Origin: Silurus meridionalis
Taxonomy: Eukaryota; Chordata; Actinopteri; Siluriformes; Siluridae
DNA length: 64,000 nt
Direction: 5' to 3'
Assembly: GCF_014805685.1 (NCBI RefSeq)
Contig: NC_060886.1
Coordinates: 14,386,608-14,450,607, forward strand
The first letter of the stretch is position 1. Every line of letters starts with the position of its first letter. Made by a program: the position numbers and the translations under genes. The notes beneath the pieces are model-generated. The model searched no databases. It had not been told where the DNA came from and saw only the letters and a list, made by a program, of their open reading frames with translations. Positions 39,955 to 53,139 of the stretch are shown here, in pieces.

Positions 39955-41804
39955 GTATGAAGTGGCAAATCTTATTTGTGGTTTAGTAATAATGAGTGCT
40001 TTTCAAATAACTATTTTAAATCTGACCTTAAAGCATAAAATGCTATATGAACTTATTTTAAAGTGTTTTTTATTATTTTGCATATACATCCTTTTAATAT
40101 AAAGTTTATTTTGGCCTATTATTAAGCAATGGCTTTAAGCATAGAAACCTACATGTTACAGTGCTGTACTTTTTTCTTTTCCTTCTTTCCAGATGTGATG
40201 CCATCATGATATGATACCATAACTAAATACAGGATGGCTTGCCGTCCATTGTACTATGCTAATGCAAGCTTCACAGCATGGGGTTTTCTTTATACTACAA
40301 AGTCGTCGGAAGCTTCTCTGGGTTTTTCATTGATAAGGATGGCATCATGGTCCATCAGTTCACCATGGGCAGGTCATTCTTGTCAGTAGTTATCAATCAA
40401 GTCAGTTAGAATTACATTTTATGACTACACACCTGTAATATCCAAGTCCAACAGATGCTAAACCGGGCATTGTGTAGTTGTTCAGGGAAGTGAGTGAGGA
40501 TTTTCAAAGGCACTACTCCACAGGGTTCTAAGAACAAGCTGTCTGGTGCTGGGAAAGAAAAAAAATAAGAGAGGAGCAGATGAGACAATCAGGAGCTCCA
40601 GTCAATCTTTTTCTTATTTAGCTGGATTGCCTTTTGATGCACTGCTTCAAAGCTCCCTTCGCCTCTTAATCTTCTGATGGGTCACATCAACTCATCACCT
40701 TGTTGGCCAACCTTTTAACAGGGTATGAATTTAAACTAGCTGCTTAAGGAAAAACTAATTAATTAAGGAATAATGAAAACATTTTTTGACATGTCTAACT
40801 TGACATTTCACCTGTAACTCTTTTGCTAGCCATAAAGTGACATCCAATTGTGACATTAACTGCCTGTCACAGTTTTTTTTTAAATAACTGTTTAGTGCAA
40901 GTATAAATAGGGCTAGCAAGTATTTTTTATGATAAATAAGAAACGCAAGTATAGCCTGATCAGTGATGTAGTGAAATTTTTGAACAATACAATGTATAAT
41001 AAGTTCATAATGGGCCTTTTCGATCATTTAGACTTTTAAAACATTTAAGAGATAAATTGGTTTGTTTAATTTAACTAATACTTTTTTTTGTGGATCCCTC
41101 AGCAAAAAAGTAAATATTAATTGTTTTTAAAATGCAAACACATGCCAATTGAGCTTAAAAACATGCTTTAGTATGCAACGGTTCAAGTCACCATCACTTA
41201 TATTTAAATTTTTTCAAACATATTTTGTAAGCACTTGCAAAATAAATACATGTATTTTATATAAGTAAACCAAAATAAAACCTCTGTATTTTAGCCACAT
41301 ATTTACATTCACCGATTTAGTAGAGAACTTAAAGCATTTAAAAATTTGAATTTTCTTTTGTAGAAAAATCATGGATATGTTTTGATATGTCATATATTTT
41401 TTTGTATCTTAACTATTGATTTTTTTTTTCCAGAATAACAACTATTGAAGTAAACGGGCGAAGTGGAATTGCAAGATATTTGTTAAAAAAAAAAAACACT
41501 AATAGCTATGAATATAATAAAAACACATTTTATAACAGATTTAATTGCTTAAATGTTAAGTCTGGATGGAAATATATTAAAAGTAAAAATATCTTAATTA
41601 TCAATATACAGTATTTACTTATTCAGCAATAAACTGTTGATATATTAATTCTTATATGTGGTTCTATAACCTTGTCCAAGATTGCTGTATTACATTCTCA
41701 CTAAAGGATATTTTTATAGTCCATTCCATAATCCACACCTAGTCTTTTATGGTTTTTATTTTGACCAAACAAATATATATGTACAGATGTAAAACTTAAT
41801 TCAA
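39955..41804. other. AT-rich intergenic DNA, nothing recognised
   Basis: No gene or clear repeat. A word shared with 38576 (taaatctgaccttaaa) occurs in direct orientation near 40017. 40200-40640 is somewhat less AT-rich without identifiable content. Confidence 0.45.
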
Positions 41805-42370
41805 TTCGATTTTTTTTATTTGTATAGTGCTTTTAACATTAGTGGTTTCTCAAAGCAGCTTTACACATATAATGCGGTAATAAGAAAATGAATAAGATTG
41901 TCCTTTATATGTGTAAGTTTGTCCCTGATAAGCAAGCTGGTGGCAACTGTGGCAAGGAAAAACTCCTTGAGATGGCATATGAAGGAAACCTTGAGAGGAA
42001 CCAGACTTATGAGGGAACCCATCCTTATCTGGGTGGCACAGAATGTCTATTCATTAGAGTTAAACGTTGTTGAGGTGTGCAGTAATGATCAAATGCAAAC
42101 TATAGTATTGAGTCAGTCTGATGTTAATAAGTACAGTCCAAATCCATCCTCAAAGCTCTTGTGTTACTTCGTAATTTTATCAGTAAAAAACCATCCACAG
42201 CTGCACAGAGTGGCCTCCAGTAGAAGAGAACACCATCCAGAGGCAGGCCAGGACGAAGTGGACAGTTCAGAGGAGAGGGGAGGGGCAGGAACACTGGTCA
42301 CTAGTACCTCAGGAGCGAGAGAGATAGAGAGAGAACAGGTGACAGGAAGAGAGAAATATGGAATATTAAG
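41805..42370 (+). repeat. Dispersed teleost repeat (family copy 3, longest)
   Basis: Begins 'tttatttgtatagtgctttta' and contains tcaaagcagctttacaca, gtggcaaggaaaaactcctt, cttgagaggaaccagactta and gggaacccatcct, in the same order as the copy at 3640. It runs on to about 42340 (cctccagtagaagagaacac and following). The 163-residue frame across it is not a protein gene: the opposite strand is also open and the content is repeat-derived. Confidence 0.75.
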
Positions 42371-43660
42371 CAACCTTGTTGTTGTTTAAAAGTTAAGGAT
42401 ACTGTGCAAAACCTAAATAGCAGCTTTGCATGGTTGTGGCATCCAGACAGTTAGTTTCAATAGGATTTAACCTGTTGATTGGGTGTGCCATTCCATGCTA
42501 GATAACACTAGCCCACTGTTTAATCTTTAAATAATGAACAGAGCTTTGATGTATGCTTCAGGTCATTGTATGGTAAGGGTGGTACCAATTTGCGGCAGTC
42601 CAGAAGCATTTGCATGGCGGTGAAGCAAGGAACGGTAGCCATGTTTATATTTTCCTTTTACCATTTAATCTATATTTCACCTACATGTATATAATGAGTA
42701 AACACATTCTCCAAATATAAACAGAAATTTGTGAGGTGGAATGTAACATCTACATGTATTTCATTAAATACCTATTGTTATTGCTAAAAGTCACAGTTTG
42801 AGATTTTATTTTTTTTAATTAATACAGTTAAATTAACTAGCTTGTTGCATAAAAACACAAGAAACATGCATGTGCCTTTTAAAAATAAAATACTAGGTGT
42901 TTCCAAACTTTTTACATTTTCTGAAATACTCAAACAAGCTTACATGTCACCAACAACCATATCATGCTTAAAGGGGCACAGATTACACTTTTTTCTTCCT
43001 TCTGATGTTTAATGTGAAAATTACCTGAAACACTTGACCTGTATCTGCATAATTTGATTCATTGCACTGCTAGCACATGATTGACTAATTAGATCACTGC
43101 ATGAATGTGCAGTATAAAAACTGTTTAGTGCAGTATGATAGTACATGTCTTTCTAAAGATAGATCTCTCTTGTTGATCATGTGTATTGTCTTCCTTATAA
43201 GACTTAAATGTGCTGAATATTGTGACTTGTCCTAAATATTTTGTGGCAAAACATTTGGGCAAATCTACTAGGTATTCATTCATGCAAAAGAAATGAGACT
43301 ATAATGTAATAACAACAGTGACAAATAGAAAAGGATTCATTGGCCCTGCATTATTTATCCTTTTTTGTCTTTTTTTGCTAAAGCAAGCTTGAAAGGTTTA
43401 TGAAACGGTTTGACCTGATTTTTGATGTGAAATGGAATAAGAATACAGGAATAGTACCAAATAGCCCTAAACTTCACCATGATGAAGTGCATCTGTTTTC
43501 ATATTCACTCCAGTTGAGTCTCTCTACATTTGCCCTTTAATAGCATAGAAAAATATGGTGCTGCTATTGAAGTGTGTGTTGAAATAACCATGATGGATGC
43601 ATGATGAACTGCTACTTGAATACCATTTCCAAGGTCTAATGTGCTCAAATTCAAACCTAT
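42371..43660. other. Intergenic, nothing recognised
   Basis: AT-rich unique-looking sequence without exons or mobile elements up to the TTAA at 43661. Confidence 0.45.
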
Positions 43661-44242
43661 TTAACCCTTGTAATGTGGTAGAAAGCTGCCCACATATTGT
43701 GTTAGCAGGTCAAATTTGACCCATCACTTAATCCAGCCCAAAATGCTCAAAGAACAATGATTATCATTCAATATAGTTTTTCACCACATAGCTATCTTGT
43801 TATGCATTGATAACTATGTAAACACTTTGAAATATTGTTTTTTTTTATGGCCACATGAACTATTTATCTAAGAATTAACCTAAATGTTTAAATTCACTCA
43901 TTATATTTGTTATAGTGAAGACTATGGGTATTTAGATTAATATCAGAACATACCTTCAAAATAAATTGCTTGTGTCTTTTTTATTTAATATTATTAACCA
44001 TAGTGACATCTGTTGTGTTATGGGTCAAATCTGCCCCCACAGTTTTATGTTAGGTAAGAGGTAAAACTTTTTCACATAATTAAACTTACATTTATTTAAA
44101 ATTGCAAAGACAAATTAGAACATGTAAAAACAGCAGGTTTTTTCTCTTTTTTAAATTGAACATTTAACAATGACAACATAAATTGTGTCTATTCGTGTGT
44201 GTGTAAAAATAACGTTTTTGTCTTTAATACTGAACATTGACA

Positions 44243-44303
<61 letters not shown>

Positions 44304-45162
44304 CATATGCATGAATCACTCAATCAGATGAACAACTCAAATGTTGTGTTGATAACTTGAAAAGTGACACAGCATATCTAGTAGGCCTCAGGGTCATTCT
44401 GATGATGTTCTCAGTTGGTGCTCTGCCTTGGTTGTCATAAGGGATTGATGACCATGAAATGACACTTTTTTAATTGAAGATGTGTCTTTGAGCATCTGTG
44501 CCATATGGGCTGTCTTCTTCATCAGATGTGTCTTCTTGTTGGTCAGAATCGTACTTCACATCATCCTCAGACACGTCCACCTTGCTCTCTGTCTGCAATA
44601 TTACATTCATGACCAAAGATGAAGAGGGAAGAGAGGACATCCAAAAGACACTGAATCTCTTGCTCATGTAGAAATAGACTCATGATACAGAATAAAACTG
44701 ATAACACACATGAGCCTTATTTATAGATAACAATGTTCAGACAATTTAGTTCATACTGTTCACACCACAAAACTAAAAATGATGAGTATCAATATTTCAC
44801 ATGAATAGATTTATGTGTCACAATAGAAGACAGGGTGGGTGGGGGAGGGTGTAAGATGTGTGTGATGTGGGTAGTTGAGCCTAATTTGATTTACAGAGCA
44901 GATTACAGAGCAATGATCCATGGATGCATATAACAGTCAATATTCTTGGCGGGTCAAATTTGCCCCCTGGAGCACCACAGATGTCCCTTTTATTTTTTAA
45001 GACCTTTAGAATTTACTAAAATGATGACATTTTCTTTTCTTGTGTTAAAATAGCTGTGTTTGAGAATATCATTAAGACCTTGTTCCAACATAAAAAAAAA
45101 AAAAACATTTTTATAGTGTTTTTTACATATCAAAGTTGACCTTAACAAATTATAAGGGTTAA
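43661..45162 (-). mobile_element. piggyBac-like element with TTAA target duplication
   Basis: Flanked by TTAA (43661-43664 and 45159-45162). The tips are CCCTTGTAAT and its near-inverse ATTATAAGGG (CCCTTATAAT on the other strand), 9 of 10 matching. Subterminal repeats of gggtcaaatttg(a/c)ccc occur near 43709, 44022 and 44951. A minus-strand frame (44470-44667) has an acidic stretch, VDVSEDDVKYDSDQQEDTSD followed by EEDSPYGTD, of the kind found at the N-terminus of piggyBac transposases. The catalytic domain is absent. A (GT)n run lies inside. Non-autonomous or decayed. Confidence 0.75.
44245..44302. repeat. (GT)n microsatellite inside the piggyBac-like element
   Basis: 58 bp of pure GT. Confidence 0.95.
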
Positions 45163-48100
45163 AAGAAAACTTCAAATCACAGATATACAGTAAACAGGCA
45201 GGGAATAAAGAGGATTGAAAATAGACAGTTTGTAAATACAATGTTGCAGTATACACTAATCTTGAAATCATGTTAAAAACACTATTACTGATTAAGTAAC
45301 CGAACTGAACTGATTTAATATGTTTGCAAGGTGAAATATATGTCTTTGAGCATTATGTTAGTAATATAAATTACTCTTTTTTTTTTACCACATTCAGATT
45401 TCCCTGCTCTTCTTTAGCATTGTGTCTCCACTCACTTATCCTGGATGATCTGGTTTCTTCCTAACCTAAACTTTTTATTTTTAAAACACATATATTCCAA
45501 TACCAGAGCAGCTTATTTTTGCCTGGATATTATGTGACACCGAGAGAATGTAGCTGTAGCCACAGTGCTAGCTTTTTAATCTACACTATCCACTCCAGTA
45601 GTCCAGTGTGAATTAAAATGTCTCTCAGGTCATCAGTGCATCGGTGGGTGTTTTGGGATATATGGGTACGTAATAAGTGAGATCACAGGTGACTCTTTAG
45701 ACATGCACCAAACCCAGATCACTATACAGTACATTTCACCTCTGAGCCATTTCCCTACAGAGATCGGAGAAAAAACATTCATCTAAAAATCGAGCAAGAA
45801 TTTTGACAGATTTTACTTTTTCAAGCAAGCATATGAGTGTATTAGCATAGCAGAACTTTTGGAAAGTAGCATGCATCTAACAATAAGACAAAAATCTGAT
45901 GTAAAAATTTTTTCACGCAGGCCTATGAGTGTAGTAGAATGACAGGAAATGCAGTAGATTGTCTTAAATTAGGGCCCGACATCTGAGTCATTCAATGTTA
46001 TCCTGTCATTCACATGTTCTCTTGCTGAGAGAGGTTTCTGTAATAGATTCCTCTCACATCTCATGACTTCCAGGTTGAAATTGTTAGAAACATGTCAAAA
46101 GACATTCAAATTTGTAATTATAGTGCCATTATAGTTGCTCATGTATTAAGGTTGATGGTGTTTCCTGTTAATGATGTGCCAATCTTCATATCTAAAGCCT
46201 ACCAGATCAGATGTTGCATTATAAACACATTTTTACCAAATGATTTTTTTTTTTACATAATACTTCTTGAACATTTTAGTTTTTGGTTTTGGTTTTAGGT
46301 ACTTTGATACATTTAGCAATATTAATATTTAATAACAGTCTGACTATTGCTTAGTGAATAACATGTTGAATGGCCTCTGAAGTTAGCAAATTCCAAGAAC
46401 AGAAGAATTTAGCTGGGTTAACAACACCGACCCACCTCTGTAATGACAATTGTGTTTAGAAAATTATTCCTCTAATCATAAGTAATACCTGGTAATTTGC
46501 CATTTGAATGGTCTATTCTAGGTGCTTGCAAAAAAAAGAGTATTTAAATATAAATGTGAATAAAACTATAAATAAGTAATTTTTCCGTTTTCATCCTTGT
46601 ATCAGAGCCGATTAAGGAAACGTCATTATCAGTGACAGGTGATCAGAGTGGTTAGGTTTCTGAATCAATCTGCAGAATACACATCCTTTGTGTTTATATT
46701 CAATGACAGACTGAAATGATTACATGCTTAATGGTGCTATTTGGAATGGAAAAAAGCATCATTGCCTCAGTGAGAAATCCCATCAGGCCTATCGTTAAAT
46801 GTTTGGAGATACAACAGTTTCCAAAGAGGACAGTAATGACAGGGGCTGTCTCTCCTAATGGATTCACTTCACCTCAAAAGCTAATTTGGCATTCTGCAAT
46901 TACACAATAAAAAGTGTGCCTAATGGAATAATCGTGTTTACCATTCAGTTGGGATATCATCATGTTGTCTACAGGATTCTCTTCTTCCTTGTTTTCTGTA
47001 GCATAGAGAGACAAGACAGGTAACATAACTGAAGTGCTGCTTGGATGGTCATTTACAAATTTTGTAGACCCATTTTCTTGCACTTAAATTAATAGAAGTG
47101 GTTCACATGAGCCGCATACCATAACATAACAGGCCTTCTGCAAGAGGTTATGATACAGTAAGCAAATAAATAATTGAATATGTAAAATTGTCAAAGGTAA
47201 TACAAGGAAATGGGGTCATGATCCAAATTTAAAACTGGATTATGTCCCATATGTGTTTAGTAGGAGAAGAGAAAAAAGAGTGCTGCTTGCTTTTAATCAG
47301 TGTGACTCTTTTCCCACCAGGAATATACTGAGAATCATTACCCATAAACTTAATGCCACCCTGTGCTCACCTTCATTTATTAAGTTAACAGTTATAGGTT
47401 GAAATGCAAATGCCTTTAAAGAATACCAAATATGTTTTTCTAAATCTTTCTGGCTAAGAACCAGAACTTCAGTTCTTTCCAGTAAAGGTAGAACTCACTG
47501 ACCCCATTTACATCCTCTATTTCAGTATGTCATCTGAAGAGGGAATCATGGAGCAAACAGCTTTTCTAAAATAAAGTAATTCTACTGCAGTGCAGCACAT
47601 TTTAAGTACTTCCATATTAAATATGTCTTTGTAATAGGCACTGTGAATATTTTCTTAGCAAAAAAGTGAGCAAATTTAAATGGTATACAGTAAACACCTA
47701 TTGGCTAAACCGCATATCATAAATTAAAGCAGAGAGTCAAGGGGACAGAAAAAGACCAAACAAACATACTTTTCTGAAGGGGCTCAGTGATTTATTGCTG
47801 GGTATAATATGTAGCCCCCTGAGTTAAACTGCAGCAGTGAGGAGAATAAATCACAGCTCACCTGAAATATAACATTTGGCCTCAGCAGTCCCCCATTCAG
47901 ACCATAGGCTGCTCATTGCACTAAAACATAGACTGAATCACAAAGCTGGCTCAGCGGCATACAAAGCTGAAAGCACCAATTAACTCCATGCCATGTCATG
48001 ACTGCTTCTTCTCAGATGCTATTCATCAAGCTGTGTATTTTAATGTTAACCCTAGAGCAACATTATGGTGGGCTGAAGCCACAGTAAAAAGACAGCCCGA

Positions 48101-49724
48101 GGACCATAGTATTTTAGAATTTTGTCTCTTCCCTATTGTAAAACACTAAAAAGAATTATGAACTAATGCATTGAATTGGGTGCATTAACTGAGATAAAAA
48201 AATTATTTGTGCAGCATGACACACATACAATCCTACTCTTAGTTAATGGATGTGAATAAAGAAGATGATTAATATAAGATTTATTTCAGCCTGCTTTGAG
48301 GATTTGACATCATTATGCAGAATGATTTCTAAATCAGATTGTGCTTAAAATGTTTTATTAATAGTCATGACATCTCGTTAAAAGACTTAGCACTCGTCTT
48401 CTTATTGCTTTTGAAATGATCTTTTAGACTAGATCTTTTAGACTATACATTAAGTGCATCTTATATGAATATATGGTGCTCATCTGACTCACCAGGAGGC
48501 AGCACATGTTTCAGTGCTCTGCTTGGTTGCCTTGTTACCACACATCATCTAAAATGCCTTTTCTCCTTGTTTCGACTACACTGTAGCATTGTTTTGACAT
48601 TTGTTATTTTTGGTGGTGATGTTTTTTTGATGGGAGGTCAAAAAGCGCCAATGGTGTAATTCCGAACAATTTCAGACTTTGCCTGGCTTTACAAAATGAA
48701 CTGCACGATAGAATAAACAAAATGGATTTGCTAACAATGTATTCTTATATTCAAATATGTAATTCTCTTATATAGCAGGATCATGAAGTAGTATGCTTTC
48801 TTCAATATAATGTAATTGGGATTTACATGTGAGTGGGTGAATAGTGGCACTTATTGATGTTAAGGAGTCTCTATGGAGGGAGGGGATTCACTGCAGTGAA
48901 TTTCAGATGCATACTCCAGTTGAGGTTGTGTAGGTGTAGGTCTGGGGAAAAAAATGCTATCGATGCATCATGGTATGACCTACCTCATTGTAATGTCGCA
49001 CAATTCATGTAATTTAAATACATGTAAAGTGGGTGGGTTACAGTGTCAAAAAGACTAAGACTGATTGTAGATTTAATCCCTATTTATACTTGCAACAGAC
49101 ATCATAATGTATTTAATTTAATAGAATGATTTTAGGCTTTAGAGCTACAATGTGTAGGAGGTTTTGTTAAAAATGAATCTGAAAACTTTGCCAAAAAAAC
49201 TTATATGATACACTTCAGCTGTTGTGATTCACCCTGACAATCCTGTAATAGTAATTCACAGTCATCAGTGTGTCAGAGCATTGAGTCAGAATTGGTGTCA
49301 CATCAAACATCATGCCACCCCAAAATCAGGTGATGAGAGAAGTTGATTATGCTGTGATTGGCAGGGGATGAGCCAACTAAGAAAAAGAGAGAGACTGAAA
49401 GAGAGAATTACGATGTAAATAAAGCAAACAGGAAATGAGTGTTGTGCTGATGAGATTCTATGAATGTTTATACTTAAAACCTATGTGCCATAATGTGCCA
49501 TATATATATGTACCGCCCCTCGCAAAAAATAAAAATAAAAAATAAAAATCACTATTACACCTGGATATTAGACTTTAGATATTTGCTGCTTGTGATACCT
49601 CATAATAAGTACAGTTGTTGTCAGTGCCAGTGATAGTCACATTGATGTGCACATTAAATTGTTTTATGTTTATAACACTACCACAAAAGTGGGCAAGTGC
49701 AAGTCACAAACTGCTACTGGATCG
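45163..49724. other. Intergenic; two blocks look like conserved non-coding DNA
   Basis: No gene or mobile element was recognised over 4.5 kb. 46590-46910 and 47770-48120 are repeat-free, balanced in composition and dense in transcription-factor-like words, unlike the surrounding AT-rich sequence. A frame of 64 residues at 46716-46910 is opposed by another frame and is not called. Confidence 0.35.
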
Positions 49725-49829
<105 letters not shown>

Positions 49830-50989
49830 ATGTGAAATTTGAAAACCTTTTATCCTGTATCTGTAAGGATCATTTAGCTTAATGAGCAAGTGTGATCTGC
49901 TGGGACAGCAGAATGGCACAAGTGTCACCTGGTGCTACAAAAAGCATCTTGATTATTTATTTCATAGCACGTCTAGATGTGGAACTCTTCGTGTGGAACA
50001 GGCAGTAAGACTGAACGTAAATGCTGTTAGCTAGATTGCTTATCAGCCTACAGTAGTATTTTCTGCTTCTCTCCCTCTAATTGGCGAGACACAGTTGCTG
50101 CTGCTGCATGTGTGAGGGAGCAGAGAGCAGTAGAGTTCTGTCAGCCTGGAGCAATGGTGTGTGAAAACAAAAGAAATTGGGCCCATTTGTGACAGCAGCA
50201 CAGTATGTGATGCAGTGTTTATCGAATGCTCAATCTTCGCTCCCCTATTCATTTTGCCTTCTGTTTTGCATTTTGTCCTCTGAATCATCCCACAAACCCT
50301 TATAAACTGTATGTTCATTCCCTTTTATTATTTTGAAACTGTCATTTAGATTCATGCTACATTTTGCTTCCATAGAGCCTTAAAAGATTTTGTTAGAAAG
50401 GTAATCATCTCCCCATAATGGCCTTATTGTTTAGCCCATCCTTGTTCTAAGTTACTTTACATAATGCACCAGGCTGAAAACAAGGCAATAAGGATTCTTA
50501 AAGCATTCTCTTTTCTTGCTCTTGTCTGCAATCACAGCACTCCCACTCCCAGCACCATTCTAACATCTAATTGGTGATTGGATTGCCCATAAGGAGGATT
50601 TATAACAAGTTTATAAAAAATATGTTCTATTTACATCACACCTTTCTTTTACTCAGGGTCTCTTTAAAACCCATAGTGGCTGAGGTAGCTAAAAAGGTGA
50701 AGCCTCTGCTTAGAGAATGATGAATTAAAGCATTGAGAGTGCTGCATTAGCCACAGCAACTAAATCTCCTGAAAGCAGGGCTAGCTGAGAGTTCAAATGT
50801 AACCTGTCTTACCCTATACTCTGCAGGCGATGTGGGCACCAGCTTCTAAAAGAGTGAATGCAAGCCCTACTCAAAAACTCTGCTGGGATTCTCTCTTTGT
50901 TTTGCCACCACTAAACCTGCAGCTTTTTTTGCACTTGATATATTAATTCTACACAACGCTGTTAATTGAGAAAAAAACATAAATCATAT
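49830..50989. other. Intergenic; candidate conserved non-coding block
   Basis: No coding exon found. 50360-50790 is repeat-free with words such as taatggccttattgtttagc and catctaattggtgattggat, consistent with, but not proof of, a regulatory element. Confidence 0.35.
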
Positions 50990-51990
50990 CAGATCTTTCT
51001 TACCTGTACTGGGATAACAGCCTACAATTTTTGGCTGTTTATAAAAATAAACAGCCTTTTAATTTTTATTTATTATGTATATTGTATATCTACTGTATGC
51101 AGCATTCTTAAAGTCAATGCACAACCTTTTAAAAAGATTTAAATCTTTGGATTCTGACTTAGCCATTCTAAATGTTTTAATATTCTTCATCTGGAACCAA
51201 TCCTTCATTAGAGTTGGATTTGTACTTTGGGTTATTATCATGTTGGAAGGTAAAATCAGCTACCAATGATCTTGTCTAGAATCCAGCTAATAAAAATCAG
51301 CCCAATAACAAGATGCTGCCATCAACATGCCTTATTTTGGGAATGGCATTGCATAATAAGCTGTGCTATCTTTATAAAACTATGTCCAAAAGGTTCTGCC
51401 TTGGTCTAAAAGAACATTACACATTTTAGGACAAATTTTGGAATGATGTAGTACATGCACTTTTTGATTTATTTATTTTTTACTTGAGTTATACATTACA
51501 TTCATTAATAAAGAGAAATATCTTCATTCTTGCCACCCTACCCCATAGGCCTGACATGCAAAATTGATATCACATGCAAGAAGCGATCAGCACTTGACAG
51601 TTATTGCTGCATCTCCTTTAATGGTGCTAAAGGTCTCTTTGCAGCCTCTTTTATAAGTATTCTTCCTGTCCTTTCATCAATCTTGGAGGGACATCTTGTT
51701 CTAGGTAATGTCACTGCAATGACCCATTTTCTCTACTTGTTAATAACTGCCTTCATAGTGGTCCACAGTACATTTAATATTTTGAAAATGCTATTGTACC
51801 TTTCTAAACAACTCCTTTGGACATTAAGGTCCCATACATGCTTTGTTAACTCATTATGTAAATAATGGCTTCAGCAATTGGATGAATCCAAGATGTTAAG
51901 AAAATAAAAAAAAAAGAGCTGATCTTTACTTGTGGTTAATCCCAATCATGTAATTGATTATAGGTGAACTGTATAATAACATGAGTATGT
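50990..51990 (-). pseudogene. Decayed Tc1-like transposon, second family
   Basis: The antisense layout follows fish Tc1 elements: 'ttctgacttagccattctaa' near 51151, 'tttgggttattatcatgttggaagg' (51226-51250), the 'aagatgctgccatcaacatgc' region (51309-51329), then the N-terminal half near 51600-51720 (tctttgcagcctcttttata, aatcttggagggacatcttg). All frames are broken. The 111-residue plus-strand frame at 51530-51865 is the antisense of this remnant. Confidence 0.65.
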
Positions 51991-53135
51991 GTATTATTAG
52001 TTTAAGCACAGCTACTTTCTCTATCATAAAAAGTTTATTGATTTTATTAGTTATTGTATGTTCTTTCTTTAACTACTTTTTTATTATATATTTTTGGTTG
52101 CTAACTCATATTAAAGTTGGGAAAAAATCTAATATTATTATCTTCGTTCATTTTAATTATTTAAAAGCATGATAGAACCCATGCCATTTCATGCATCTCA
52201 TTAGATAAGAACAAATTCTGCACATATATGGATATTATTACAAAGCTTCATTTAAAGGCAAATTATTTAAGGCATATGCTGCATCCTGTTCCAGGGTTGA
52301 TGAAATAAACAGCTTAGGCACAATTTGTTCTTTGCATTTCTGCTACAGGATTCCTCCTCTGCATGCAGGTTATGGTTCTTTGTGCCATAGTTTGTGATTA
52401 TGATTACTAAAATTCTCCTGGCTCTCTCTTTATCACCTTCACCAACAGTGTGTGGATCAATTGGTAGTGAAATATGAAAAGTTATTGATAAGCGTGAACC
52501 TAGTTCTGTGAGAAGTGTTTACTTAAGGAAAAACCTCAACTGATTTTGCAATATAGTAACACTTCAAGGACACTTTTCTTGAAAAAAGAAAATTTCAGGA
52601 TTTGACATCCAGGAACATATCTTGTTTTTTTCAATTCCCCTGGTTGGATTTTGTTAGCAATATATAAAGATAAGTTTATTTGGAAGTTTTTTGTTTTTTT
52701 TTTACTTTTTACAATCCTTTTATTTAACACGTCATGTCATATACCATGTAGTATCAGCTTGACCCATTAGTTAAATAGATATATAAATATATTAATAAAT
52801 AAATAAAATGTTAAATAGACAAAAATAAAAACAGACAATGACAGTTAAATGTTGGGGGGGGGTGTTATTGTTTAGTTCAGTTGTCGTGCAAAGTGCAATT
52901 TTTCTTCTTTCACTGAACAGAAAGCTTCATTACAACACCATACATACTCAAACATCTTCAGATCCACTTATACAAATTAAAATCAACCAAAATCATCTAT
53001 TTTATGAACCGGGAGAAATTCTGTTAGCATCACAGTCAGTGTTTTGAGCCACTTTGTTCTTTCTGCACAGGTATATACATTTTTGTATATACCTTGTATA
53101 TACCATATTAAAATTAATTAGCTGGCACATATAAC
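51991..53135. other. AT-rich intergenic DNA, nothing recognised
   Basis: No gene found. 52260-52460 is a less AT-biased block (for example gctacaggattcctcctctg) that could be conserved non-coding DNA. Confidence 0.4.
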
Positions 53136-53139
53136 TGTT

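Noticed and set aside
41898..42389. 163-residue plus-strand frame
   Set aside because: It lies in the dispersed teleost repeat also present at 3640, and the other strand is open too.
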